Positions 24,501 through 35,792 of a stretch of DNA of 64,000 nucleotides are shown here, in pieces. Source of the DNA: Amborella trichopoda (lineage: Eukaryota; Streptophyta; Magnoliopsida; Amborellales; Amborellaceae); assembly GCF_000471905.2 (NCBI RefSeq), contig NW_006499775.1, positions 281,613 through 345,612 of the forward strand. The letters are read 5' to 3'. Made by a program: the position numbers and the translations under genes. A model generated the notes under the pieces. The model ran no database searches and was not told the origin of the DNA. It saw nothing but the letters and a program-made list of their open reading frames with translations. Within the stretch, counting starts at the first letter, position 1. Each line of letters opens with the position of its first letter.

Positions 24501-27500
24501 TAAACGACCATTAGAAATGTTTCAGAACTTCCATCCTGGAAAGCTAAAATTAATATAAAAAATCCCAAAACAAGTTGCAAAAGGTAAGAAACACAGTTCA
24601 GATATTATCGAACTCAATGAATATCAAAAAGAATTTTCTAAAAGTGCACTATTTCCATGCACTAGTTATATCTGAACCATTTGGATTTAAAAGTAAAACA
24701 TAATACCAAAAGAAGCAGGAAGAGGGGACAAACAAATTCAATAAATAACCAGACCAATACAGATAGATGCACATTTACTAAAATAAAACATTCTTTCTTT
24801 ATGCTGGGTGTACCTGAATAATTTGGACCATTTCTACTTCAAACTGGACCTCTTCATGACCTTGTACTTTTGGAAGTAAAGAAGAATCAGTTAAATAAGG
24901 ATTGGTGACATATATCACCGCCTTCTCTCCTCGTGTCATTGTCCCCATTCCTAGCTCTAATCCTTTAGGTACCTATCCTAAAGTAAGAGTAAATTCCATC
25001 ATATTGAGAAACACCGAGATGCTTGTATGCAGCAACTATGATTAAAAACAAATGCAACGTGAATCCTGCTGAAAAGGCGACAAGTAAAACAAACAATCAA
25101 ATCATAATGCAAGCAAAGGAAGCTTTCCTACCAACCTCATTCTTTCCAAAAGTAAAATGAAACGGTTCTCCTTGCACGTGGGACAGAAGAATTTCACCAT
25201 CAAAGGCCCTTGCCGTAATCCTGAAACATTACATGGTATGACTACCGAAATATACATGGAAACATTTTAGGAATTTGAGATCACCTCTTCCTGAAATGAT
25301 GAGACCAGGTCCAAACTTCACGTCCTAAAACTTAAAACCTTAAATTGGGCTTCATCTTTTTTTTAAAATGTTAACTTGCGACCTAGTGGCAGTGGAGCTC
25401 TAGAGTTCTTGTTGTGGCACCCACAACCCTGACCACTCATGAGTCATGAACTTCCAAACCATGTAAGCTCCCAAAAAAAATTGTGGAGCAGTCAAACTAC
25501 TAAACTGGGAGGTATATCCACTTGAATGGCATCAGATCGCCCTGTTCAATTAATTCTATTGGTTCAATTCTAAAGGGTAGGACATAGATCTCTATGTTTT
25601 TAAGGTTCAAGGGTCAACTCAACTTAAAGAAAAGCTGGTTCAGGCCAAACAGATCAACTGGCTGGTTCAATCCAGCCCAGAAAGCCATTCTTACTATTTC
25701 ACATATAGAGGGATATATTACGCGCAGTGCATGCACCAATATTTACGCAAAAGAGGAAAGCAAAAGAAAATGTTACCATGATTTTATTTCATATGGATCC
25801 CTTGGTGATTCCCAGCCTTGTCCTTCTACTAATATCTGTTCGCATAAATAGGAGAATCACATTTGATCAATGAAATATTGAACAAATGTATGAAAATGTA
25901 GTTTATGTCAGGAAGAAAACCCCAAATATTCTAGGTTTCTAACAATGAATACATAGCAAATGCAAAACTTTGCAAGAAAACCAGACAAAACATTGATGTA
26001 AAAATACCATAGAAGTGCACAATAAATGAAAAGGCAACCTCAGTGTCCTATAAAACAATGGAGCATGTTGCACCAGTCCAGTTTGTAGAAGAGCACAATG
26101 GAATGGAATGATATGCTTGTTTTCATTGATGTACCTTCAAGGATGGGTAAAGCAATATATACATACATGTGTGTAATTTAGAGAAAGTAGACGTAGGTGG
26201 CTGAGCATGTGCAGCACAAACTCAGTACGATACCTGTTAGGAGGTACGAGCTGGTTCAAGTGGAAGGCTCAGTAGGCCCAAAAGGACTTGGTTGGTAGTA
26301 GTGAGAAAGAATATGGGGACTTATGGCCTCACTGAGGGTTTGGTCCTTGATAGAGTGGAATGGCAGACCAGGATTTGTATAGCCGATCCCAAATTATTGG
26401 AAAAAGGTTCTTATGATGTTAATGATGACTTGATATGATCAGTACAAAGGATTTCCTTCATCCCTTTCTCCCCAGTAAAGATACAATGCAATTCATCTCT
26501 GGATTTTTTCATGGAACAAAAGATCCAATGCTTTCTAAATGTTATCAGAAAACACATCAATAGAAAGAGTGGCTTTGATTCCAAAACATCACAACAGCTA
26601 TAAAGAAGAATGGAGGGCCAAAGGGCCCACAGTCCATACAAAAAGTGTCCAACACAGTTGACAAGCACACCCATAAAGAACCATGCATATAACATGGTAA
26701 AAAAACTGCTTATTTCATGCATCATGTTGATGCAGGTGCAAGTGAAACACATTTCCTGAAGCATCATAATTATCATTTCACATACCAAGCAGCACTACTA
26801 TTTTGGAAGTTATCAAAATCGTAGCAAATAAATGTCTGTTATTTTATTTTCTTTTCAAAGCAGTCAAAAAAGCTGGTGATTTAATAACAGTGGTGTACCC
26901 TCTTAATAACTCCCAAATCCTTGCTGACAACCTGAAAGGGGTAGAGAAAAGATTTTGTTAGGTACACTCAAAATAAAGATATACTGTACATTCAATAGGT
27001 ATGTACAGGCAGAAGCAAGATGACAGAAACATACAAATCACCACTGAAACTTAAATTTAAGGACCTTGTTTTTTTTTTAATAAGAACTTAAATTTAAGGA
27101 CATTTTTCTTTGTTATTGTCTAAGAAGTGGAATATAAGAGAAGGGAACAAGAAGCAGCTAACTTATGAGCTTGAACAATAAACTGCGGCCAGCCAAATAA
27201 ATAAATACGTGCCAGACAAGATATTGTAGATGCAGAGCATCCATGTCTGAAAATATGTAACAAAGCAGTGTCAAAGATCTTAACTTCCATATGACTATAT
27301 GAGTGCTCGTCATATAGTAAACATCTCGTAAACATTTATAAGTTTGAGTAAAGGTTGTCATGACTATTAAAAAAATGTAAATTTTGACTTAGAAAAACCT
27401 ATACAAACTACAAAAGTGGGAAATATTTTTATACTTTCTTACCTTGACTTTGAAAAAATCTATAAGCTCAATCTCAAAATGAAGTTCTTCATGTTTAGGA

Positions 27501-30500
27501 AAGTTCTCAGCAACAACAACTGGACAATCGGCCTCTCCATAGTGTAGCTCTGGTTTCACCTTCAACTACAGTCCAAAATCCAACACCATAAATTTGTGAA
27601 GGTTCCAAGTAAAATCTGCTATTTCTTTCCAAATAAAAAGAAATGGAAAGATTTATCCCTTATGGGTAAAACCAACTTCAATTTGTATCAGTCATCATGG
27701 TTGGGCTTGGTGTGATGGAAATCTAAATTGTGAATGCTGCACCAATAGATTGCTCAAGCATCACTCAAATAAAAGTTAAGCGAATGGTAAAAACAGTATG
27801 ATTATAATCAAACAAACTGAAGATGAGTTCAAACAATAAGAATTCTTCTTAAGCTATCTCGACATAGACTAAGATGCCAAGTTACAAATACAGATAGAAA
27901 AAGCAGGGATGTGACTCAACATTTCCCAAAATCCAGGACATATAAAATAGAGAATCAAATAAGTAAGCTGATGGATAAAGCAGGGATGCGACTCAACATT
28001 TCCCAACTCTCTTGGTAATTTTTGTAATAATTTAAAGCAATGCAAGTGTGTATGGGTGAAGAGTACAACAGTATATATTACTCCATGTCTACCTCTATAG
28101 TCAAGGATAGACAATGGAGATAAAGCATTCCTCTGCTAGATAAACAATTAATCTGCTAGACAAACAATTGCAGACTTGAACAGAGGAACAATTCATAGTC
28201 GCTGTTCTTCGTTGATATTGGATGATGGAGGAGTAATCTTTCACAAGATATCCACTGGGTGTTTAGAGCACACTTTCCCAACACAAGTGCATGATAAATA
28301 TGCTATTAAAAAAGAAAAATAAAAAGTTCTAAGCTGTATGTGCCATGGAACCAAGGACTTTTCAACTACTGAAAAACAAAGTAAACATATATCTAAAACA
28401 AACATTTTTTTTTTTTTTTTTTAGGGCTACATATACTTAGAAAAAGTTAAACACATGGGTTGTACTACTTGGTATACCATAGCCACTTCTCCCTTTAGAA
28501 TGGTAGGAATTCCTTCAGACCATCCAAGTATCATTTTGCTCTTGCCCAACACCAATTTTATCGGTCTACCCTTTCCTGAAACAAGTAAATAGTTGAGTAT
28601 ATGAGTTACCAAACATATGCCATATTGACAATTAATAAATAATGAGAGAAAAATGTTTGTCATGTTTAATGAAATACCTCCAAGTTCCAATCTTGTGGAA
28701 TCCACAATAACTCCATTCAATGTCCTTGTAGTGCAATGAAAAATAACCTGCAATATGAAAGGTAATTACTTGAATAACAGAAACTTAATTGCGAGAAAAT
28801 GTTCAACCAATATATTTAGCGGCATTCATTCTGAAACTGCAAGACTCTCTCAATGATCATAACAATAAAATCATCAAAATAATAAGACCATGAATTAGCA
28901 AAAAAATTGAGCAAATGGAAAATTTGTCATGAAATAAAATAGAAAGAAAGGCTCATCATATCAAACACAAGTATGTCAAGGGAAAGATAAAGAGGTAAAG
29001 TGTTAAAAATCAATCAGAGAAGAACCTCATGAAAAAGCATACGATTCTTAAAGGCATATCACTTAAGATGACAAAATAATAATCAAATTTTCAAAAGAAA
29101 TTGCCATGTAAGAGAAGCATTATGAAATTCTTGAATCACCCTGATTTTTATACATTCCTAACGAGAATTATCCCAGAACCCAAAGCATCTTGAGGAGAGG
29201 AACCTAGAGCAAGAGTAGGGGGCAAATATTATTTAAAGAAGAACTATCAAGCAATCATTGGCACTCCCATTCCAATAGATAATGAAGTCTAATTCCAAAA
29301 AATAAAAAAAGAAACCAACGAGTTTGCAATTGCTTTCCAATACGATGGGTAAGTATCATCATCATCAAAGCCCTTTCCCAACTAATCAGGGACAGCTATA
29401 AAAATCCTGGTCCGCCATTCTACTCTATCAAGGGTCATACCCTCAGTGAGGCCATACGTCCCTATGTCTTTTCTCATTGCTTCCAACCATGTCCTTTTGG
29501 GCCTACTCCCACTCCTTGCCTTTTTTGAGTCTTCCACTTGAACTAACTTGCACCTCCTAACAACTATTGTACCGGGTCTTTGCTGTATATGGCCAACTTT
29601 CTCTCATCTTATCGTCAATTTGTACCATACCTAAATTTTTTCGATCATTTTGAATTCTATCCCCACTTGTCTTGCCTCAACAACCTCGTCTTAGCTACAT
29701 TCATACTGAAGGTATGTTGTTTCTTGACCGCGCCGCATAGAGCAAAGCAGGTCTCAAAGTTGTCTTGTAGAACTTGCCCTTCAGCTTCATTGGTACACGA
29801 AGATCACATAAAACTCCGGTTGCAAATCTCCACTTCGCCCATCCAGCTCTAATTCTATGTGCGACATCTTCCCCAATCTCTCTATATTTTTGGATTATCG
29901 ACCAAAAATATCGAAACTGCACTCTTTTTGGTATTTCTTGGTCGTCAATCTAAACTATTTCCTCATCTCTACTCCTATTATTAGTTTATTACTAAATTTA
30001 AATTCCATATACTATGTCTTAGACCGGCTAAGTCTAAAACATTTAGATTCTAGAGCATCTCTCCAAAGTTACTAACTTTGTGTTAATGTCATTTCGGGTC
30101 TCATCAATTAAAACTATGTCATCCCCAAACAACATACACTACGGTACCTCTCTTGTAGGTGCCTAGTTAAGTCGTTCATAACTAAGACAAAGAGATATGG
30201 GTTCAATGCTGACCCCTGATGCAGATCTATTGTCACTAAAAATTCACTCATCTCTCCACACAAGTTATTCGCACACTAGTTAGCGTCTCTCGTACTGTCG
30301 TACATATCTCACCTATAATGTAGTGTCTGGAGACTCCTTTCTTTTCCAACACCCATCAAATCAAATCTCGAGATACTCTATCATAAGCTTCTCTTGATCA
30401 ATAAAGACCATGTGGATGTCTTTTCTCTTCGCCCTAAACTTCTCAATCAGTTGCTTAAGTAGGAAAAAAGCCTCAGTTGTTGACCTCCTGCATAAAATTG

Positions 30501-31466
30501 AATTGGTTTTCTGATACGCTGGGTAAGCATATATAAATAAAAAAAATTAAAGGGATTCATTATTATTCCCTTTTAGCTAAGGGCCTAAAGATTTTACCAT
30601 ACATAAAAATGAGACATCTTTCACGCATGTTTCTAGTTTCAATAGGTAATCAAATATGAATTAAAATATTTTGGGAAGAATTGTTTCTTTTTTATAATAA
30701 TCAAAGGTTTTCTGTGTAGATAAGAAAGAGAAATCTTCCATGCATATGTCCCATCCAAATTCAAGAGAATGATATATGATTGTAGAAAAATATCAATAAA
30801 TATAAATAACTTATTTCACAAGAAAAATTAAGGTAAGGCACCAATTATTTTACAAATTAAACCAATTATCAAAAAAAAAAAAAAAAACAATTTGCTCGAA
30901 CAACCTACCTGATCACCATCTTTTGGTCTCTCTAAACCCCCACCTGGTCTTATAATAGCTTTCATGAGACCACCAAGAGGCATATTTTTTTTCCTAACCA
31001 AAACAAAGGAAAATATTCAATATCTCAAATAAGCTACTCACAAATGTAAAATCTAAACCAAATCCATAAATGTCCTGAATTCATGACTTCCTTGATTTTA
31101 CATGACAGTAAATTCAAAATTTACAACACATGATATTCATGTTTTACAAAAATGATTATCCAGTACATGTACGAAAGAAATATATTTGTTCAATCCCAAT
31201 GTACATAAGTATAAAAAAAAGAAAAGAAAAAAATGAGGCATGTATATATGTATCAAATAGCTATATATATTGAGCTATATCAAACTAGTCTACCACAGCA
31301 AAAGTAAGTATAACTAATGCTATTGACCAGGAGAAGTTAAGAGAACCAGAAAAATTAACCATTTAAAAAAAAAAAAGAGGATCACAAGATACCTTCTTTC
31401 TTCCTCTTTAGAAATTTTCTTCTTCTCAGGCACAAATTCTTGTTCCTCATCTTCCTCCACGGCCAT
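12536..31466 (-). CDS. PAS1: PASTICCINO1-like FKBP-type peptidyl-prolyl isomerase with TPR repeats (20 coding exons)
   Basis: The exons, in transcript order, are 31393-31466, 30909-30993, 28678-28747, 28478-28575, 27443-27565, 26899-26931, 25777-25835, 25136-25220, 24814-24972, 24261-24318, 22867-23015, 21225-21322, 20719-20788, 17607-17666, 17290-17346, 16163-16231, 15657-15734, 13745-13846, 13083-13154 and 12536-12820. They sum to 1884 nt, or 627 residues, with no frameshift; Arabidopsis PAS1 is about 635. Three FKBP domains lie near residues 49-148, 165-260 and 284-385, and three TPRs near 402-434, 449-480 and 483-516. An acidic tail ends in CSIL. Domain 1 keeps the active-site Trp (LGWSEG), while domain 3 has Phe there (PEGFEM). 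The start is the ATG of MAVEEDEEQ. In Arabidopsis (literature) PAS1 is a TPR co-chaperone-type immunophilin that scaffolds the ER fatty-acid elongase complex and restrains cytokinin-driven proliferation. Orthology rests on remembered sequence, and the splice sites are predicted. Confidence 0.95.
13681..13722. repeat. Purine-only low-complexity tract in PAS1 intron 18
   Basis: AG repeats surround G runs of six and nine or more bases, ending in (AG)n. It lies 22 bp from the 3' boundary of exon 18 on the minus strand, so the transcript carries a pyrimidine tract just after the donor. Confidence 0.85.
14601..15095. repeat. Tandem duplication, 256-bp period, in PAS1 intron 17
   Basis: Two copies, from 14601 and 14857, share TTGTTTCTATAGACACCATT, GAGCCAGGGTCTTCTTATAA and CTTCCTGAGGAGCATATTAT with a few mismatches, so the duplication is fairly recent. 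The unit ends with the left terminus of the Stowaway-like element. Confidence 0.88.
15073..15363. mobile_element. Stowaway-like MITE in PAS1 intron 17
   Basis: The left end TTCCTCAGGCAG follows TA and the right end TACCTGGGGGAG precedes TA. The interior is AT-rich and related in layout to 8711-8987. The left end is duplicated about 256 bp upstream, inside a tandem repeat (TACTCCTCAGGCAG at about 14816). Confidence 0.5.
18430..18710. repeat. Tandem duplication, about 142-bp period, in PAS1 intron 13
   Basis: CATACAACATATGCATCAAT followed by AACCTAAATGCA recurs at 18517 and 18659, with CCCCTAAAAA(G/A)ATGAAAA and GACATAAAATTCAAGA preceding each. The sequence is very AT-rich. Confidence 0.8.
18857..19052 (-). 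mobile_element. Short 5'-truncated RTE LINE 3' end with perfect 16-bp TSD, PAS1 intron 13
   Basis: This is a 196-bp piece carrying the LINE 3' end (minus strand: GTAGCCAACCCCAATTAGTT, then a GATGATGAT tail). It is flanked by CGATCATTTTGAATCA at 18841-18856 and 19053-19068. It has no coding capacity. Confidence 0.85.
19790..20127. mobile_element. hAT-type MITE in PAS1 intron 13, 8-bp TSD (7/8)
   Basis: A 338-bp element: starts CAATGTTTAAAAAACG, and the complement of its end is CAGTGTTTTAAAACCCGG, the CA(G/A)TG start of hAT ends. The flanks are CCATGAAC (19782-19789) and CGATGAAC (20128-20135). The interior is rich in GATCGG/GGATC motifs and has no coding capacity. Confidence 0.75.
26190..26425 (+). 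mobile_element. RTE LINE 3' fragment in PAS1 intron 6
   Basis: Plus-strand sequence corresponds to the end of the LINE ORF (AATATGGGGACTTATGGCCT) and the 3' end GCCGATCCCAAATTATTGG, finishing in a degenerate GATGTTAATGATGAC tail. It is in the orientation opposite to PAS1. No TSD was recognised. Confidence 0.7.
27901..28006. repeat. Short direct duplication in PAS1 intron 4
   Basis: AAGCAGGGATG(T/C)GACTCAAC followed by ATTTCCCAA occurs at 27901 and 27978 (77-bp spacing). Confidence 0.7.
29357..30513 (-). mobile_element. 5'-truncated RTE-type LINE in PAS1 intron 2, with TSD
   Basis: Read on the minus strand, the fragment runs from reverse-transcriptase sequence (FRAKRKDIHMVFID near 30400) through KLKGKFYKTTLRPALLYAA (near 29760) to the family 3' end with a GATGATGATGAT tail at 29357. 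Stops and frameshifts break the frame. The near-identical 17-mers ATACGATGGGTAAGTAT (29340-29356) and ATACGCTGGGTAAGCAT (30514-30530) flank it (15/17). Confidence 0.85.
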
Positions 31467-32060
31467 TTTCCCAGCGCAAAGAAAACACTGCTCACTGTTT
31501 TCAAATATCCAACCTAACAAAACATTAAAATACTTCAATTTGCACATAAATTAATTAAAAACCTAACAAAGCAAAACTTTTATTAAATCTCTTTTCAAAA
31601 TAGCCCGCATAAACCCCAATAGACAACTAGAATTCAGCACATACGATTCATATAAAAAAAAAAACTTGGCCCTAAACTGCTGAAAAAGCGCCATAGACAT
31701 TAATCTTTAAAGTTTAAACCGTGGAATCAGTGCATCTTTCTTTTATGAGATAACTAGAAAAAAAAAAAAGGAGCATTAAAACTGGCTCTAGAAACCCAAA
31801 TCAAGAAAAATATGAGAATTAAACGTTATCGAACAACGGAAACAATTCACCTTTCTTTGATGACTCAGAAAGAAATCATAGATAACTAGATGCAATAGCT
31901 CTAAATACCCAAAAAAGCAAATCATAACAATTACGATTTATAATACGAATGATTTCATAGGAGTAAAAATAAAATAAAACCATGAAATCTTATGGAAAGC
32001 ACCTGGTACAAGCAGTAGCAGTTGAAACCCTAGAAATGTGACTGATGTGGTTTGGTTTTA
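31467..32060 (-). promoter_or_regulatory. PAS1 5' UTR, probably with a leader intron
   Basis: Upstream of the ATG the minus strand has a plausible acceptor (TTTTGTTAG, exon side ending at 31513). A plausible donor sits at 32001-32002, preceded by a leader containing CTAGGGTTTCAAC, a sequence type common in plant 5' UTRs. This suggests a non-coding first exon from 32003 to about 32060 and a leader intron of about 0.49 kb. The transcription start is not determined. Two Mutator-like MITEs (32188-32610 and 32621-33041) lie directly upstream. Confidence 0.5.
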
Positions 32061-32187
32061 TCGCGCCATGGACCGTGTACACTGTAAGTTACTGTGAATA
32101 CGATGACTCCCACGGACATTGAAAAATATTTTAATGGTAAGGTTTTGTAAGTCCTCCCTCCAAAATGGAGATTTGCATATTTAACAA

Positions 32188-32610
32188 GGAAAAAGTTTAT
32201 ACCTGAACCGAGCCTCTGAACAATAAAATTAGAGTCCAATTCAAAATTTTCACTTAAACAATAAAATTAGAGTCCACATTAAAATTTTCGCTTTAAGAGG
32301 TTCGGGACGTAAGAAAAAAAAAATAGGTTTCTAAGTTTTGGAATTAGTGAGAAAAATAAAATAGATTTCAAGTTTGGGAATTAATGCATCTTGTAACACA
32401 GTTTTCGATGGTCAATTTTTAATATTTACAAGATTTCATATATCTACTCAATCAACATTATTTTTTAATTTTAAAATTTTATAATTAAAAATAAAAATAT
32501 ATTTTAAATCTATCACACGTATTTCTAATATTAAAACTACAGTTCTCAATACTATTTGAATGTGCATTTTACTTTGGTTGTTAAGAGCCACAGCCTTATA
32601 GAAACCACAC
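32188..32610 (+). mobile_element. Family A MITE just upstream of PAS1
   Basis: It starts GGAAAAAGTTTATACC and ends CTTATAGAAACCACAC. The left end has an internal direct duplication of ACAATAAAATTAGAGTCCA (about 32220 and 32259). The interior matches the family core (GCATCTTGTAACACAGTTTT). It lies about 130 bp beyond the presumed PAS1 first exon and is separated by only 10 bp from a family B element. Confidence 0.7.
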
Positions 32611-32620
32611 AGTTTTAAAA

Positions 32621-33041
32621 GGAAAAGTATACAATGAAACTATTATGCAGTTACTGTATCTGCACTCTGTAAGTTTTGTTATATGAGTCTGTAAGTTTTG
32701 TTTTGTTATATGAGTCTGTAAGTTTTGTTTTGTTTTATGAGCCTGTAAGTTTTGAGTCGTTTTGATTTTTGTTATTTTCAAGTTTGCTTAGTTAAGTTTG
32801 AGTCTGTAACAAGTTTGCTTTCAGTTTGCTTTAAGTTTGTAACAGTTTACAGTTGTTATGATAATACGTGTTGTTTATCTTTTTTACATGTGGTCACAAT
32901 TAATCTTAACTTATAGATAGGAAATTGAGTGGTTGCATTAACTTTGCAACACCCTCAAGCTATCAAATTTCACATCGGATGGTTATAATCAATTATAACC
33001 TTCTTGTATAATAGGTAAATAGTCTCATTGTATACAATCCC
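32621..33041 (+). mobile_element. Family B Mutator-like MITE upstream of PAS1
   Basis: A 421-bp element: starts GGAAAAGTATACAATGAAAC, ends CATTGTATACAATCCC. The flanks are GTTTTAAAA (32612-32620) and CTTTTAAAA (33042-33050), 8/9. It is longer than its relatives because it carries an internal array of about 30-bp units (TCTGTAAGTTTTGTTATATG and variants, 32663-32757). Confidence 0.72.
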
Positions 33042-33419
33042 CTTTTAAAATATAAATGCCTTAATAGAACTAATTATTTGTTTGCCCTGTTGAATGAATG
33101 CTTTCCACTTTGATGGATAAAATATCCTAAGCATCTTAAATTTTTTAAAATTTCATCAACATACATTAGGAATTTTATGAGTTTTTTGAAATTGCACCAT
33201 TATTTGATTTTCCTAGATTTTTTATATTTAAGGCCAATTAAGCGGGACTCAACGAGACTGGCCAAGCCAACCCAAAACTGGATGTGCTTGCTCAGCCCAG
33301 TCCATGGCTGAGTCTTGGACCAAGTCCAGTTTTTCATGCATTATTTCCAAATAATATGACAATACAAGGGACCATGCTCACAAGTTACAATAATGATAAA
33401 CCACTCAATTAGTTCAAAC

Positions 33420-33832
33420 CAGTGTTTTAAAGGTCTCCCGCGACTTGCAATTTACCATTGGCCAAAGTAAGTTACTCAAGTGGACTCGTCCGAGCAATGA
33501 CCCATATAATTAAACATTGGAAAAAAAAAAAACAACATATGAGAGAGAGTGAGGGTTAGAGAAATGGAAAAAAGATAGAATGAGGGAGAGAGAAAGAGAC
33601 AAGAGGGGGAGAGAAGAATGAAAATGGGTCAGAAATCATCTGCCTTTAGGGGGGAGAGAGAATAATTGGTTTATAATTGAAAGGGGGTTTTCCTATCGGA
33701 AAGAGAGATGAGATAAGGGGGGCTTTGCCCCTTTTTTTGTGACTACCCACTGTACCAAGGTACTCACACCTCGCCACTAGGGCCAGGCCGAGTTACTATC
33801 TAAGTTCAAGTAAAACTCGACCGAGTCTTGAA
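33420..33832. mobile_element. hAT-like MITE, TSD not resolved
   Basis: The left end CAGTGTTTTAAAGGTC and the complement of the right end (TAATGTTTCAAGACTCGG) are related hAT-type termini. The interior holds a GAGA-rich purine stretch (33540-33660). The flanks share only TCAAA, so the duplication has decayed. Confidence 0.5.
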
Positions 33833-34273
33833 ACATTACTAATCAAAAGCCAACCCCTATTCGTTGCTAGTCACTCAATTGGTGGGAAAATATAAAAACA
33901 AATAAAGGGAATGAGCTTAAAATGTGTGAATTACAAAGGATATACCAAGAATGGGTGAAGGCCATGTGCTCCATGGTTAGGTGAGCATGTGCTCCATGGT
34001 TAGGTGAGCACTATGTCCAAAGTCCAACTACCAGCTATTTTATCATAGAAAAAGGAAATTCTTGAATAGATTTCCTTTTCTCTCATATAGCATGACAAAG
34101 TATTGCCACTCACGTGTAAGAGTTGTTATTTTTGGAGGAGGAGGGGTAACTCAAAAGGAATTTAGATTTAATGTAAGCAAACCCACTCAACAAAAAGAAC
34201 GTTCAATAATGGTTACGCATTTTAGGACTAGCATGCACGACTTTGCATCATGGCAAATGTGGCGAGTACTCCG

Positions 34274-34663
34274 GGGAAAGTTTATATATAGTTGAGGTCC
34301 TAAACATTTAAATTAAGGCGCATTTTAAAAATTCACCGGAAGATGTTTTGATGTTGAAAAACCCTCAAGTTGATCATCTCAACCTCGAGATGTATTGATG
34401 TGAAAGAAAAATAGATTCTAAGTCTGGAAAATAGCAGATCTTGTACTGCATTATCTGGGTCATCAGTTTTCAATATTTTCTAGTGTGTATAGATCTGCTC
34501 AATCTACATTATTTTTAAATTTTTAAATTTTATAATTAGAGTGGAAAATAAATTTTCAAGCCATCACAAAGATTTTTGCTACCGAAAAATCCATCTTTCG
34601 CTACTATTTAGAGATAGTGTTTGCTTTGATGGTTTGGGGCAGCTACCTTATACAAACCACACC
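34274..34663 (+). mobile_element. Family A MITE
   Basis: Starts GGGAAAGTTTATATATAG and ends CCTTATACAAACCACACC, with the core TTGATCATCTCAACCTCGAG in between. The flanking 9-mers do not match, so the original duplication has decayed or the ends are slightly misplaced. Confidence 0.7.
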
Positions 34664-35244
34664 TATTGTTAAATTCAACATAGGACATAATATAAAATGG
34701 AATCAACAGTGAGCAAGGATGGTAGGGAAACCCGACTACATGCCCCTTACCTTATGCAATGATATATGTTTTTTCTTTTTATGTTTTGTTTCTTTAAAAT
34801 TGGTTGATCTAAGCGGATAGTTGAGATAGTTTCAGTGTCATTAATAATATTGCATATATAACCATATTTAGTAAATTGTATTTGGATATTTGGGATAAAA
34901 AGAACAATTAGAGGCCCTTGACTTTTGAAATTTCTGTGTTACTTCTTTTTCCCTCCATGTTTTTGAAAAGCTTGCACCATACAAAAAACTTTTAAAAAAA
35001 TAAGCATTATTGCTCAAAGTATGGTAGAGACCTCACATTTTGGGAAAACCATATGTAATTAGGAAAAAAAAAAAATAGAGGCATGACCCTTTCCTTCCAA
35101 GTTTCTCATAAGCATCCACCTTATAAGAACCTTTCAAAATAAAATAAAATAAAATAATTATTAAAATAATATATTTTATTAAAATAGGCTTTTCATAGCT
35201 CCATTAAGTTAATATATAAATATCTAGTACTTCCCAAAAAAACA

Positions 35245-35400
35245 ACTAAATACGTAATCTTTACATTTTATGGTTAGAGATGAAAATAAATTTTTGGCCA
35301 TCATAAAGATTTATGATACCAAAATAACATATTTCAATATTAATTGAAGGTGCATCTTATTTTGTTTCTTTAGGGCCTCAACCTTATACAAACCACACAC
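35245..35400 (+). mobile_element. Family A MITE, 3' fragment
   Basis: Only the right part is recognisable: GGTTAGAGATGAAAATAAAT, GAAGGTGCATCTTATTTTG and CCTTATACAAACCACACAC. The left half is replaced by unrelated AT-rich DNA. Confidence 0.5.
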
Positions 35401-35439
35401 TATATATATACATATGAACCATGTCAATATTACATAGAA

Positions 35440-35550
35440 AATAATACAATGACCCCAAGCCATCCTATTTGATATCAAATGAGTGTGAATGATTGTAACT
35501 TCCATGTACAAAAGATAAATGGTCTCTTTGTAGATAATCCCATTTTCTTT
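35440..35550 (+). mobile_element. Family B MITE fragment
   Basis: GATTGTAACTTCCATGTACA, AAAGATAAATGGTCTCTTTG and TAGATAATCCC represent the right end only. Confidence 0.45.
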
Positions 35551-35634
35551 TGACACATTCCTTTTCTCTTATTTTCTATATCTCTCCTCATTTAAATCAG
35601 TATCTCAAAGCTCAAACCGATGGGATAAATAATC

Positions 35635-35792
35635 CATAATGAAAATCTAGTTGGATCGGTCTGAATCGGCAATCCAAAATTTAAAAAATAAAAATAAAAA
35701 TTTTAAAATAGGATTTAGAAGGGGACATGACTAGCACCGATACCTTTCTGAAGTTCAGTCCCAGCTGATTCCCAATCTAGATTGAAACACTG
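35635..35792. mobile_element. hAT-like short relic
   Basis: CATAATGAAAATCTAGTTGG at the left and TCTAGATTGAAACACTG at the right are inverted hAT-style ends, with GGATCGGTCTGAATCGG inside. The flanking 8-mers do not match. Confidence 0.35.

Noticed and set aside
26411..26788. 125-codon minus-strand frame in PAS1 intron 6
   Set aside because: The correct PAS1 exons join perfectly without it, it overlaps a LINE 3' end, and it shows no FKBP or TPR similarity.
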